Source: JAJCYL01 sp963664285 (GTDB taxonomy: Bacteria > Bacteroidota > Bacteroidia > Cytophagales > Cyclobacteriaceae). Taken from it: a DNA stretch of 64,000 nt. A program made the translations under genes and the position numbers. This document shows positions 9,077 to 18,727 of this stretch, one piece after another. Where the stretch lies: assembly GCA_963664285.2 (NCBI GenBank), contig CAXXNX010000060.1:1-64000 (forward strand), written 5' to 3'. Every line of letters starts with the position of its first letter. The first letter of the stretch is position 1. The notes under the pieces were generated by a model. The model saw only the letters and a program-made list of their open reading frames with translations, searched no databases and was not told where the DNA came from.

Positions 9077-10386
9077 AATATAAGGAAAAAGATACCGTAT
9101 TTTATCGAGGAAAACAAGCTTTTAAATTTGATTTTTCAGCATCAGCGATTAGCTCAGACGGAGCGATATTGTTAAGTGAAAAAGTAGAGAGAAAGACTGG
9201 TCTATTAAAAAGCTTCGCCGCACTGATTCCTGACTATCGAAACCCCTTTTTTATCGAATACACTTATGAAGAAATGCTTCGCCAACGGGTGTTTTTAATG
9301 ATGCAGGGCTATCAGGATTGCAATGACGAACAAAAACTCCGAGAGGATCCGGTGATCCGTAAAGTACTAGATAGCGGATTATGTTCCCAGCCTACTTTAA
9401 GTCGATTTGAAAACAAGGCCGATCGGAGTCTGATCTACCAGATGAGTCAATGGTTTGTAGACCGTTATGTAGAGGAGTTGAAAGAGAAGACTGGTCAAAT
9501 CATCATTGATGTAGATGGTACCGATGACCCTACTCATGGATCCCAACAACTCAGTTTGTATAATGGCTATTATGGACAGACTATGTACCATGAGTTGTTC
9601 TTTAAGGACGGGAACACCGGTCAGGTCATTTTACCAGTACTACGTCCGGGCAATTGTCACTCCAACAAATGGTTTGTGGCCTTATTGAAAAGGATTGTCA
9701 TTAAAATCAGAAAAAAACTGCCCTCAGTAAAGATTCTTATTCGAGCGGATAGTGGCTTTTCAGGAGCATCTTTTTATCGGATAGCTAAGCAGTTTGACCT
9801 TCAATTTTGTTTAGGTATTAGTAGTAATGAAGTTTTAAAGACTTTTACCAAACAGACTATCATTGAAGTAAAAAAGGAATATGCTTCAAAAATCATCAAA
9901 CATCAAGAGTTTGTTGGCCCGTTTACTTACCAGGCCAAAAGCTGGGATCGTTCTGAAAAGCTGTACGCCAAAGTGGAGTCTACCGGAAAAGGAATGAATA
10001 TCCGTTACTTTGTGAGCAACTTTGAAGCGATGACCGCTCAACAGATTTACTTTGATTTTTATGTCAAGCGAGGTGATGCCAGTGAAAATCGAATAAAGGA
10101 ACTCAAAAACATGACTTATTCCGACCGGCTTTCCTGTCATCGCTACTGGGCCAATTTCATGCGTTTAATCATCGCTACCCTCTGTTATGAAATGTTCCGG
10201 CAGATTAAATTATTAATTGCCAAAACAAAACACCACTTTGCTAAACGATGGCAAGTGGACAATATCCGGCTTTACCTGATGAAGGTTGGGGCGTGCCTGA
10301 AAGAAAGGAAAAGATCATTGACAATACAATTCTCAAGAGCCTTTAGATATCAATACCTGCTGGGCGATTTGCTTACGGTGAACTGA
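9070..10386 (+). CDS. IS1380-family DDE transposase (copy B)
   Basis: Intact 438 residues, with catalytic blocks IDVDGTDDPTHG, RADSGFSGASF and YVKRGDASENRIKELKNM. It differs from the other copies by Ile for Val in MNIRYF. With A and I it is one of three full-length transposases in the window, so the element can probably still move. After the stop, two small hairpins follow (AACTGA/TCAGTT and TGTTCTT/AAGAACA) that may end transcription. Confidence 0.94.
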   Translation: MPEYKEKDTVFYRGKQAFKFDFSASAISSDGAILLSEKVERKTGLLKSFAALIPDYRNPFFIEYTYEEMLRQRVFLMMQGYQDCNDEQKLREDPVIRKVLDSGLCSQPTLSRFENKADRSLIYQMSQWFVDRYVEELKEKTGQIIIDVDGTDDPTHGSQQLSLYNGYYGQTMYHELFFKDGNTGQVILPVLRPGNCHSNKWFVALLKRIVIKIRKKLPSVKILIRADSGFSGASFYRIAKQFDLQFCLGISSNEVLKTFTKQTIIEVKKEYASKIIKHQEFVGPFTYQAKSWDRSEKLYAKVESTGKGMNIRYFVSNFEAMTAQQIYFDFYVKRGDASENRIKELKNMTYSDRLSCHRYWANFMRLIIATLCYEMFRQIKLLIAKTKHHFAKRWQVDNIRLYLMKVGACLKERKRSLTIQFSRAFRYQYLLGDLLTVN

Positions 10387-10605
10387 CCGATCAGTTAAAC
10401 AGTTTAGTTTAATCAAAAAAATGTTCTTCCATAAGAACACAATAGAGCTTTGACTGAAAATTGAAAAATTCTAACAAAAAAACGCTCTAATGTCCTTTGA
10501 AATCCAGAAACCTGGTTGATCTTCAAATTAATACATACACTCCAATCAAAAATAGTTAGCAACCCATTATTAATCCCAAAATTGGTGGCCTATGAATAAT
10601 GCGGG

Positions 10606-10757
10606 TTAAGTTCAGACTGCAAATAATTGGTACGCAGATTTATTTTCTCTGTTAATTCAACACTTATTTGCTCTAACTGATTTTCTTGGTTGTCCGACCA
10701 TTTTTCAGCACAACCGAGAGACATTACCAGAAATAGGGTCCAGGCAGTATTATGCAT
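10606..10757 (-). pseudogene. Small lipoprotein gene cut by IS copy B
   Basis: From ATG at 10757 (minus) the frame gives about 50 residues. It opens with a lipoprotein-like signal (TAWTLFLVMSLGCAEKW) and a polar stretch (EQISVELTEKINLRTNYLQ). It then runs into the IS left... right end at TTAA and stops at once with N-P-H-Y-S. The rest of the gene is not found on the other side of the IS. Family not recognised. Confidence 0.55.
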
Positions 10758-10845
10758 TAAATGAATGTAAATTAAACCTTAGGAAAATACAACGTATTGG
10801 GGCATCCTTCAATTACCTTATTAAAATCCCAAAGGTTTCTTTTTA

Positions 10846-12159
10846 TTAGCTCATTACGGCACCTGCAATGGCAGCAGTCATCATGGTGGCCATAGTGGCG
10901 GCCATCAATGCTGTCAGGCCAAGTTTTGAAAGGTCGGCCTGGCGGGTAGGGGCCATTCCACCAATACCCCCGAGTAAAATGCCGATAGAACTGAAATTAG
11001 CAAATCCACAAATAGCGAAGGTGCTTATTACAATGGCTTTGGTACTCAAAACACCAGCCATTTTCATTTCGGCAAGGCTTAAATAAGCTACGAACTCATT
11101 AATCACTGTTTTCTGACCTAATAAACTGCCGACAAGAATTGTTTCATTCCAATCAATGCCAATCAGAAAAGCAAAAGGGCGGAATATTTGGCCAAGCAGG
11201 TATTGTAATGAGAGGCCGTCAAATGCTCCGTTCGTTGAAGTAATGACGTAGTTATTTAAGCCCGTCCAGGATCCAATTCCGTCTACCAATATCCAGTTCA
11301 AGGCATAGATGATAGCGATAAAGGCCAGGAGCATAGCACCGATATTTAGCGCTAATTTAACACCGATCGCAGCTCCTCTTGCCAATGCATCAATCACATT
11401 GTCTCCCATGGTTTCTCTATTCACCTGGAGCTTGGAATCGATTTGATCAGGATTCAGTTCAGGTAAAAAGATTTTTGACATGACAATAGCTGCGGGTGCA
11501 TTCATAACGGAAGCTATTAAAAGATAGGTGGCGAACTGGGCTTGTTGTTGAGGGTCACCTCCACCCAAAAATGCTACATAAGCGCCCAACACACTTCCCG
11601 CGATAGTGGCCATGCCTCCAGTCATGAGGCACATCAATTCGGATTGGGTCATGCCTTTAATAAAGGGGCGCACCAAAAGTGGGGCTTCGGTTTGGCCCAA
11701 GATGATGTTACCAGCAGCTGAAAGGCTTTCAGCGCCCGAAAGCCTCATTGTCCGAGTCATAATCCAGGCAAACCCAAAAACAATTTTTTGCAGCACACCC
11801 AGATAATATAGCCCTGCGGTAACTGAGGAAAAGAAAATAACCGTAGGCAAAGCCTGAAACATAAAAAGGAAACCGAGGCTGTGCCTGGCATCCGGGTTAG
11901 CATCACTGTTTTTGGCAAGGTCACCGTAAAGGAACTCTGCACCAATTAATCCAAAGTTTAAAAACTTTACCAACCCCGCACTGATAATCTCAAAGCCAGC
12001 CTTTAGAAAAGGAACCTTGGCAATCAGTAAGGCGATAATGATCTGTAGCAGGATACCGGTTACTACTAACTTCCAATCAACTGATTTTTTATAACTGCTT
12101 AAAACATAGGCTATGCCAATCAATCCAACAATTCCGATGAGCGCCCTCAGATATTCCAT
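10846..12159 (-). CDS. Concentrative nucleoside transporter (CNT/NupC family)
   Basis: Intact 437-residue inner-membrane protein with about ten hydrophobic helices. It carries CNT signature segments: a GNIILGQTEAPLLVRPFI block near residue 150, MTGGMATIAGSVLGAYV near 180, and a C-terminal CGFANFSSIGILLGGIGG block. The family imports nucleosides by Na+ or H+ symport. The length matches the family. It is followed at 12160-12413 by sequence without a clear gene. No nucleoside-salvage enzyme lies beside it. Confidence 0.92.
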   Translation of the reverse strand: MEYLRALIGIVGLIGIAYVLSSYKKSVDWKLVVTGILLQIIIALLIAKVPFLKAGFEIISAGLVKFLNFGLIGAEFLYGDLAKNSDANPDARHSLGFLFMFQALPTVIFFSSVTAGLYYLGVLQKIVFGFAWIMTRTMRLSGAESLSAAGNIILGQTEAPLLVRPFIKGMTQSELMCLMTGGMATIAGSVLGAYVAFLGGGDPQQQAQFATYLLIASVMNAPAAIVMSKIFLPELNPDQIDSKLQVNRETMGDNVIDALARGAAIGVKLALNIGAMLLAFIAIIYALNWILVDGIGSWTGLNNYVITSTNGAFDGLSLQYLLGQIFRPFAFLIGIDWNETILVGSLLGQKTVINEFVAYLSLAEMKMAGVLSTKAIVISTFAICGFANFSSIGILLGGIGGMAPTRQADLSKLGLTALMAATMATMMTAAIAGAVMS

Positions 12160-12413
12160 CGGATCAAATCTAACTAAGAAATCGATTAATCGGTGTTCTT
12201 GATTTTTTCCAATGTCCAGAGAACAGACTTCTTATTGACAGCCTCAAGGTATCTCGTCCAGTCAGCCATAAGTTAGATATGGTCTTTAGTACTGAATTTA
12301 GAGAACAGCGGTGTAACACTTCAGTTGGTGTGGTTATGGTGCAAATTTGGCTCATTTGCATGGACGTGGTGCTCACTTAACTAACGTGAACTTCAGCCTT
12401 TAATCAGATCGGA
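12160..12413. other. Gap without a convincing gene
   Basis: Short minus-strand fragments are visible, one His-rich (EHHVHANEPNLHHNHTN) and one reading MADWTRYLEAVNKKSVLW. They are separated by stops in a shared frame. This may be the eroded 3' part of a gene, but I do not recognise a family. Confidence 0.3.
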
Positions 12414-13271
12414 CTAGCCGGGATAGGCAACATAGTACCAGTTATAGCCTATGTTAAAGTGATCAATGAAGTGGCTTCGATCAAATGTAGGCTTATTTCG
12501 AAGGTAGTATTCCATTAAAGAAACTTTATATCCCAAACTGTCAAAGAAATCAAAAACGAGCTCCGGAGTAGCACCAAAAAGATCCCGGGAGTCATATCCA
12601 TACTCAAAGATAATGATTGGCTTGTGTTGCTGTAAGATCCTTTTCGACCCTTGCAATACAAGAAATTCAGCCCCCTCGACGTCAATCTTCATAAAATCAA
12701 TATCAACGCTCTCAGGAATAAGATTATCTAATAATTCTAACTCTACTTCTATTTCCTTTACTTCTTCTACCTCCCTGTTAGTTTTCCTTTTCTTTAGCCC
12801 ACTGTAACCTGGGTTGGATACAATATAATTGAAGGTCGTAGAACCTTTTTCATTACTTAGTGCTTGTGAAAAGACCGTCACCTCGTCGCCGAATTTTTGT
12901 GTCAATTCGTCATAAAGATGTGGTAATGGCTCCACAGCATAATGCGATCCTTCGGGGCAATTTTCAAGAAATATCTCGGTGAAAAAACCCTTGTGAGCAC
13001 CAATATCAACACAATTTGCATTGGTTCCCAAGGATTTAATTATTTCTATGGCTTCAAAGTCATACTTCGCATTGATGTCCATGAGCTCCCCGAATGAAAA
13101 CGCCTTCTTTTCTTCTAAGTCATTGATTCGGGATTTCATTTCCTGGTTGGAATTTTGCTGAACTACCAGCATGACGATCAAAACGAGATTTATAATGACT
13201 GAGAATATGGTTAGCCAAAAGAACTTTTTCATGATGTTCGCAGGTGTTATTGATTTGTTTTTTTCATCCAA
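12414..13271 (-). CDS. FkbM-family methyltransferase with N-terminal membrane anchor
   Basis: 285 residues. An N-terminal hydrophobic helix (FFWLTIFSVIINLVLIVMLV) precedes a short coiled-coil-like stretch and an FkbM methyltransferase core. SAM-site motif I is CVDIGAHKGFFTEIF, followed by AVEPLPHLY, IDFMKIDVEGAEFLVLQGS and PIIIFEYG. FkbM enzymes usually O-methylate sugars or natural products; the substrate is unknown. The anchor would place the enzyme at the inner membrane. The start at 13271 overlaps the permease 3' end by 25 bases; an internal ATG at 13232 is an alternative. Confidence 0.85.
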   Translation of the reverse strand: MDEKNKSITPANIMKKFFWLTIFSVIINLVLIVMLVVQQNSNQEMKSRINDLEEKKAFSFGELMDINAKYDFEAIEIIKSLGTNANCVDIGAHKGFFTEIFLENCPEGSHYAVEPLPHLYDELTQKFGDEVTVFSQALSNEKGSTTFNYIVSNPGYSGLKKRKTNREVEEVKEIEVELELLDNLIPESVDIDFMKIDVEGAEFLVLQGSKRILQQHKPIIIFEYGYDSRDLFGATPELVFDFFDSLGYKVSLMEYYLRNKPTFDRSHFIDHFNIGYNWYYVAYPG

Positions 13272-14575
13272 TAAAAAATGGGAATGCCCAAAGAGATTAG
13301 AGCAGTTCCTACCAAAGAAATAGTGGTTCTGGTGGCAAAGCTATTGATTAAAACGGTGAAACTGACTAAAATAAAAATCCCATAAAGCACTTGCCATATG
13401 ATAGGAATCGCAGGCAGGTTGTTTTTCAGCAAGAAAACACTCATCACCGCTAATGCTGAAAATAGGATAATTGAAAAGCCTGTGTAAAGCAAGATATCTT
13501 CAAAAGATCCGGTCAAGATTAAAAGAATAGACCAGCCACTTTGTGCAATAATGGCGGTTGTTGGGGTGTCAAATTTTGGATGGACTACTGACAGTTGTTT
13601 AAAAAACAGGCCATCTCTGGCCATGGCAAAATAGACTCTGGGGCCAGCCATTATCATAGCGCTAATGCTACTGAGTAATGCGGTTATAATTACACTATTA
13701 ACAATCAGTGAGCCCAGATCACCAAACAACTTGTTTCCCAGTAAGTGGCCCACCTCAATAGTTTGAGATAGCTCATTCACCGGGATGAATTTGATGTACA
13801 GGAAATTGATCAACAAATAAAGAATTACAACCACCAGCGTTCCTCCAAGGACCGCTTTGTAAATACTCTTTTCGGGGTTTTTGAATTCCTCAACTAAATA
13901 AACAGCAGCATTCCAGCCGGCAAAAGTGAATAAGATCGGGATCAGTGCAACGAAAAAATTTGGAGCCGAAACCTCATCAGCAGTAGTTGTCGATATCTCT
14001 GATGGAGTTATCAAGCCTTTTATGCAGAGTATCAGAAATGTGGTCACCAAAAGACCATTCAGGAAGTGATTTAAGGTGTTTCCTTTTTTAACACCGGTCA
14101 CATGAAGGATGGTTATAATTACTACCGCACTGATCGAAATAATAAGCCCTGTTGTATTATTGATTGCAACTACTCTTCCGATATATGCAGACAGACCAAC
14201 AGCAGATGCGGCAATGGCACCTGAAAAACCTGCTATGAAAGATGTCCATCCGGAGAGGAAGCCAACTAGGGCTCCCATTGATTTGTTCAAATAAAGATAT
14301 TCACCTCCTGCTTGAGGATATTTTATAGCAAGCCTTGCATAAGCGTTGCCTCCAATAAGGGATAATGCACCACCCACTATCCATAATAACATAAAAAGGC
14401 CATGATCGGGAACGGATTCATAGACAAAACCCGAAACGGTAAAGATGCCAACGCCAATTACGTTGGCGATAACAACGGCTGTACCATCAAGTGTATTTAA
14501 ATTTCTACTGAGCGATTTCCCCAAGAACCCTTTGAAAGAAGCGGCAATATTATCAACATACAAACGATAAAACAA
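13247..14575 (-). CDS. APC-superfamily amino acid permease
   Basis: 442 residues with about 12 hydrophobic helices. The APC helix-1 motif (VIANVIGVGIFTVSGFV) lies near residue 40, and a YPQAGGEYLYLNKSMG segment near 90 is typical of amino acid permeases. It probably exchanges or imports amino acids at the inner membrane. It overlaps the FkbM gene start by 25 bases, so the two are probably co-transcribed, but no functional link is evident. Confidence 0.9.
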   Translation of the reverse strand: MFYRLYVDNIAASFKGFLGKSLSRNLNTLDGTAVVIANVIGVGIFTVSGFVYESVPDHGLFMLLWIVGGALSLIGGNAYARLAIKYPQAGGEYLYLNKSMGALVGFLSGWTSFIAGFSGAIAASAVGLSAYIGRVVAINNTTGLIISISAVVIITILHVTGVKKGNTLNHFLNGLLVTTFLILCIKGLITPSEISTTTADEVSAPNFFVALIPILFTFAGWNAAVYLVEEFKNPEKSIYKAVLGGTLVVVILYLLINFLYIKFIPVNELSQTIEVGHLLGNKLFGDLGSLIVNSVIITALLSSISAMIMAGPRVYFAMARDGLFFKQLSVVHPKFDTPTTAIIAQSGWSILLILTGSFEDILLYTGFSIILFSALAVMSVFLLKNNLPAIPIIWQVLYGIFILVSFTVLINSFATRTTISLVGTALISLGIPIFYWMKKTNQ

Positions 14576-14623
14576 AGTGACATTGAATTTTGCTTAATTT
14601 GCGGACATTTTGGTTGACTAAGC

Positions 14624-16885
14624 GTGGAATTTAAGATCCAACCCGAAATCTACTTTCGGTCTATACTACTGGCCTCAACAGTTGTAATACTATTTGTTTT
14701 GTATGGACCAATATTATTGGCCCCAAACAGTTTCTTTATCGGACCAGCCGATGCTGATTCCCTAAAAAACTATTTCACATTCAATTATTATTTGAAATAC
14801 GACACCGGATTATGGTTTACGGGAATGAACTATCCCCATGGCGAACTAAATATTTTTACTGATAACCAGCCCATATTTTCTTTTTTGTTGAATCTCATCG
14901 ATGATCATCTTTTTCCCATAGCACCTTATGGTGTGGGAATTATGAATTATTTGAACTTCATATCCATTGTTCTCGCAGCGCAGATAGTGTATGGGATATT
15001 GCGGTTTTTCAAGATTTCACCATGGGTAGCGATCATCACCGGAGTATTGGTGGTCTTTTTGTCACCTCAGTTGGAAAGGGCTGTTCCACACATTACACTG
15101 AGTTACATGGTATTAATTCCTGCAGCCTGGTTGCTTACCATTAAAATATTGGATGGTAATTTCAGCCTAAAAAACACGGTTTTGATCAACCTGGTAATTT
15201 TAGTAGCCACTTTTGTCCATATCTACTATTTCCTGATGCTGATTATACTCATCTGGTTGATGCTCTTTTTAGATACACTACATTCCAGGCAGTCCTTGAG
15301 GCGTAACCTGAATGTTTTCGGAAGTACGTTGATTGTTGCGATCGGGGTAATACTTCTGATTAAATATATTGACCCTATTCCAGACCGGCCTGAACAGCCA
15401 TGGGGAGTGAGCTATTTCAGATCTTATTTCGTTACAATTTTTTTACCTCAAATACCGCCTTTACTAAATGAATTGCAATCTGTATTCAATTACCGACACC
15501 GACCATTTGAGGGTATCTCTTATGTTGGGCTACTGGGTATACCAATGTTGTTGTATTTGGGTTATTGCCTTCTTATCAACTTTAGGAAATACAGAAAGTT
15601 TCGGATATTAAACCATAAGCTTCTTGACATCAGCATAATTTCGGCATTTGTTGTTTTGCTTTTTGCAATGGGGGTCTTCCATGATAACCTTCCGAACTTC
15701 ATTTTTGATTTCTTAAAACCTTTGAGGCAGATACGATCGCTTGGACGGTTCTCCTGGATTTTCTACTACATTTTCACGGTCAGTTATGGAGTGGTCATTT
15801 GGCATACATATTTAAAATACCAAGAGAAGAAAAAATCGAAATTGGCCTGGTCAATTCTAATCCTTACCCTGGTTGTATGGGCATATGATACCTATAACAA
15901 CATTAAATATGTCAGCGCTTTTAGCGTTCATAGAAATACAATAATTACCGAAAATAATTCTGAAATTCTGGAAATTTTTAACAAGATGGGATATGTGCCT
16001 TCTGACTTTCAGGCCATTATGGTCTTACCCTATGTTCACGTTGGTTCGGAGAAGATATCAAAGATTCAGCATGGAGAGATAATGAATGTTGCATTTGAGT
16101 GGTCATTCAAGACAGGTCTACCCATAACAAATGTTTTAATGTCAAGAACGTCATTGAGTCAAACACTCGGAAATATTCAGCTATTGAGTTCAGATAAGAT
16201 CAGGAAGAAGAACCTAAGAAAAATAAACGACAAACCCTTTTTGGTTATCACTAAGCTAAAGATCACTGAGAATTCCGAGATCAGACTATTGTCAAAAGCT
16301 CTAAAGATCCACACCTTAGGAGACACTGAAGTATGGGAGTTACCTATTGAGTCATTTATGGATAATGTAGATAATTATAAGCAGAACTTTCAACGAAATC
16401 GGGATTCCTTTCAACAGATACAATCGGGAATATATTCTGACACCATTCCGGACAACCTTGTCTATTTTTCTTTTGACGATGTGATCAATTTAAATTCGTT
16501 TTCCGGCTCTGGAGCATATACAGCAAAACCCGATATTGACACCATATCTTTCACATTGCCCAACAATTCAGAAAACCGGGATTATGAACTCGCTTTTTGG
16601 ATGCGGCTTGACCATCGTGTAACGACCACCTCAGTCCCGGAATTTCAAATTCCGGGCGATCACTTTCAGGTAATAAAGTTAAATATTAAGCAGCCAAGTG
16701 AGATCTATGGTCATTGGATTCGGGTATCAACTGTTTTTCGACATCTCGTTTCAGATAAGGAATATCACTTAATCCTTACGGATCAAAAAGAGGTGATTGA
16801 CGAATTAATAGTAAGACCACTTGACCAGGATATTTATATTGATAAAGGACATGAGCTATTGCTTAACAACTACATTCTGGATTAG
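14624..16885 (+). CDS. Large multi-pass membrane protein, GT-C-like
   Basis: 753 residues from a GTG start at 14624, the first start after the divergent permease; an ATG-like alternative is not obvious. The N-terminal two thirds contain roughly ten hydrophobic helices, with a luminal-type loop after helix 1 (GPADADSLKNYFTFNY) containing acidic residues as in GT-C glycosyltransferases. The last 250 residues are soluble and beta-rich. The neighbouring GT2 gene, a typical lipid-linked sugar donor synthase, supports a role in surface glycan transfer, by inference. Function not proven. Confidence 0.65.
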   Translation: MEFKIQPEIYFRSILLASTVVILFVLYGPILLAPNSFFIGPADADSLKNYFTFNYYLKYDTGLWFTGMNYPHGELNIFTDNQPIFSFLLNLIDDHLFPIAPYGVGIMNYLNFISIVLAAQIVYGILRFFKISPWVAIITGVLVVFLSPQLERAVPHITLSYMVLIPAAWLLTIKILDGNFSLKNTVLINLVILVATFVHIYYFLMLIILIWLMLFLDTLHSRQSLRRNLNVFGSTLIVAIGVILLIKYIDPIPDRPEQPWGVSYFRSYFVTIFLPQIPPLLNELQSVFNYRHRPFEGISYVGLLGIPMLLYLGYCLLINFRKYRKFRILNHKLLDISIISAFVVLLFAMGVFHDNLPNFIFDFLKPLRQIRSLGRFSWIFYYIFTVSYGVVIWHTYLKYQEKKKSKLAWSILILTLVVWAYDTYNNIKYVSAFSVHRNTIITENNSEILEIFNKMGYVPSDFQAIMVLPYVHVGSEKISKIQHGEIMNVAFEWSFKTGLPITNVLMSRTSLSQTLGNIQLLSSDKIRKKNLRKINDKPFLVITKLKITENSEIRLLSKALKIHTLGDTEVWELPIESFMDNVDNYKQNFQRNRDSFQQIQSGIYSDTIPDNLVYFSFDDVINLNSFSGSGAYTAKPDIDTISFTLPNNSENRDYELAFWMRLDHRVTTTSVPEFQIPGDHFQVIKLNIKQPSEIYGHWIRVSTVFRHLVSDKEYHLILTDQKEVIDELIVRPLDQDIYIDKGHELLLNNYILD

Positions 16886-16887
16886 GG

Positions 16888-17586
16888 TTATCGGGGTAGC
16901 AAAATACGGAGCAGGTTACCAATTTCTTTTAACAGCACCCGGGTTCCTAAACTTGAAAATTCGACACCTTCACGTAGGTAGACATTAACCGGAGTAACAA
17001 TCAGATTCTTATGTATTTGGGCCTTTTGAATGAGCTCCAGATCAAATAGATAACGGTTAACTTCAGTAGAAAGTAGCATCTTCTTCCCTTCCTTACTAAA
17101 ACCTTTGATCCCACACTGAGTATCTGTGACAGGCCATTGTAGTATGTACTTCAGGAATTTTCTAAAAGACTGAGAGATTAGTTTTCTGAGAAAAGGAACG
17201 TTATCGTAGTAGCTCTCGTTCCGATAGCCAAGCGCCACGTCGCAATTGGATTTGAGAGCCTGCAAGATATTATTAAAGCTCTCCATGGTGTAAGGGAAGT
17301 CAATATCCGTGAATATCAAATAGTCATTATGAGCTACCGCCGCCCCTTCTCTGATGGCATGTCCCTTGCCTGTATTGATTTCATTGTTGACGAACTTGAA
17401 TGAACTGATTACTTTTTTAAGAAAAGATATTTCAGTGTTGGTTATATTTTCTGAACCGTCATTAACAAGGATTAAGTTAAAAGATATGTCATTATCTAAT
17501 TGATTTACGTCACTATACCACTTGGATACTACTTTGTGCCAGTTTGGAACGGGATTATAACAAGGCAGAACGAGATCAATAATCAA
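16888..17586 (-). CDS. GT2-family glycosyltransferase (polyprenyl-phosphate sugar synthase-like)
   Basis: 232 residues with the GT-A fold markers DLVLPCYNP at the N-terminus, ILVNDGS, NTGKGHAIREGA, FTDIDFPY as the DxD-like metal site, and DTQCGIKGF near residue 165. This resembles dolichyl-phosphate mannose synthase-type enzymes that charge a lipid carrier with a sugar. It converges on the membrane protein gene with only 2 bases between stops. Inferred role: supplies lipid-linked sugar to a GT-C enzyme. Confidence 0.85.
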   Translation of the reverse strand: MIIDLVLPCYNPVPNWHKVVSKWYSDVNQLDNDISFNLILVNDGSENITNTEISFLKKVISSFKFVNNEINTGKGHAIREGAAVAHNDYLIFTDIDFPYTMESFNNILQALKSNCDVALGYRNESYYDNVPFLRKLISQSFRKFLKYILQWPVTDTQCGIKGFSKEGKKMLLSTEVNRYLFDLELIQKAQIHKNLIVTPVNVYLREGVEFSSLGTRVLLKEIGNLLRILLPR

Positions 17587-17661
17587 AACGGAATTGTGCT
17601 AAGGGATGATAAAAAAACAGATGCAACAATAGCATAATTTCCGAAAGGAAGAAAAACAGGA

Positions 17662-18196
17662 TTAACGATCTGCCCCTGGCTGCCAGGTCATGTCATCAAA
17701 ATAGTAGACATCCTCATGCAGTCCCCCCCACATCAAAGCTTATTGCAATACGTTTGTATTTATATGGTGCTTTCTTTATCGAAACACTAAGCTCATCCCA
17801 TTGATTAATTACATCAATGCCAACATATATCTCCGAAGAAGGTATTATTCCTCCTTTCACCTCAAATTTTATTTTGATCAAACCGCCTCTAGTGGGGGCC
17901 AACACTTTTAATCGTATAATTCCTCCATTACTGAAATCCAAGGTCATTGGTAAATCAGCAGCTACACCGGAATCGTCATGTGATTGACCAACATTTTTGA
18001 CCACTTTGCCTACCAGTAGACTGAGGTTATCATCACTTACCATTGGATTCTCAACCAACTCGTAAGTTGTTCCGATCGACTCAAACATGGGAAGAGTATT
18101 TGCAGTCTCGAAATCAAAAACCACATACCTCTCGTGAGACTTTTCGGAGATAAAAGTCAGAGAAGAAAACAAAATAGCTATGAAGAACAGTTTCAT
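17662..18196 (-). pseudogene. Secreted beta-sandwich (carbohydrate-binding-like) protein with homopolymer frameshift
   Basis: A signal peptide (KLFFIAILFSSLTFISE) is followed by a beta-rich domain: VVFDFETANTLP, GGIIRLKVLAPTRGGLIKIKF and WDELSVSI. It ends, after removal of one base, in FDVGGLHEDVYYFDDMTWQ. The frame breaks at seven cytosines on the plus strand (about 17723-17729), where six would give an open frame to the stop at 17662. The FDF...YYFDD pattern is common in surface-glycan-binding modules. The homopolymer tract could reflect slippage or sequencing error. Confidence 0.65.
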
Positions 18197-18375
18197 CTCA
18201 GTTCTTTGGTACCATACAGTTCAATTAACATGCCAAGAACAAAATTAGTATTTAAAAATAAAATAAAAATAATCAGTGGTTTTTATGTCGTTGTACCAGC
18301 CTGTATCCCACTGCAGGAGCTTCCGGGATATTTCAAGTATGTCAAATTGGAGGTAAATCGCATACAAAACGCCTA

Positions 18376-18612
18376 ATGATTCCAAGCATCAAAGTTACTT
18401 CATATTTATTTTACCTATTCTCCATGGCAATAGGGTCAGTGATAGTATATGTGCGCTTTAGATACCTGGATATTCCCTTCGAGCGTGACGAAGGGGAATA
18501 CGTTTACGGTGCCCAGTTATTGCTTTCCGGTAAACCACTTTATAGCAACGTTTACAGTTTGAAATGGCCCGGTATTTTCATTGCTTTTTTTGAGAATCAT
18601 CCTTTAGCCTAA
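18376..18612 (+). pseudogene. Glycosyltransferase family 39-like protein, N-terminal fragment
   Basis: 78 residues. The first membrane helix (YLFYLFSMAIGSVIVYV) and the GT39-type acidic loop (FERDEGEYVYGAQLLLSGKP, then KWPGIF) are clear. The family transfers sugars from polyprenyl phosphate and is normally 450 or more residues long, so over 80% is missing. The loss point at about 18595 is 130 bases before IS copy C, and the intervening sequence holds no gene. Confidence 0.75.
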
Positions 18613-18727
18613 TCAATATGTGACGAATGGATGGACGAAATAAGAGTTGATCCTCGAGAGTAACCTAGATCAATAAGGAGAATGAGATGTTTAAAAAGAT
18701 ATGGGGCTTTAGTAAGATCTTCATTAA

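Larger units (their letters stand above)
8985..10605 (+). mobile_element. IS1380-family element, copy B
   Basis: A complete 1,621-bp copy with TTAA on both sides (8981-8984 and 10606-10609). The left flank is the intergenic end of the TonB region with a possible ATGAAAAAATTAA gene start. The right flank is the 5' part of an oppositely oriented lipoprotein gene. Fusing the flanks does not produce a convincing protein, so the site may be a rearrangement junction despite the TTAA pair. Confidence 0.95.
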
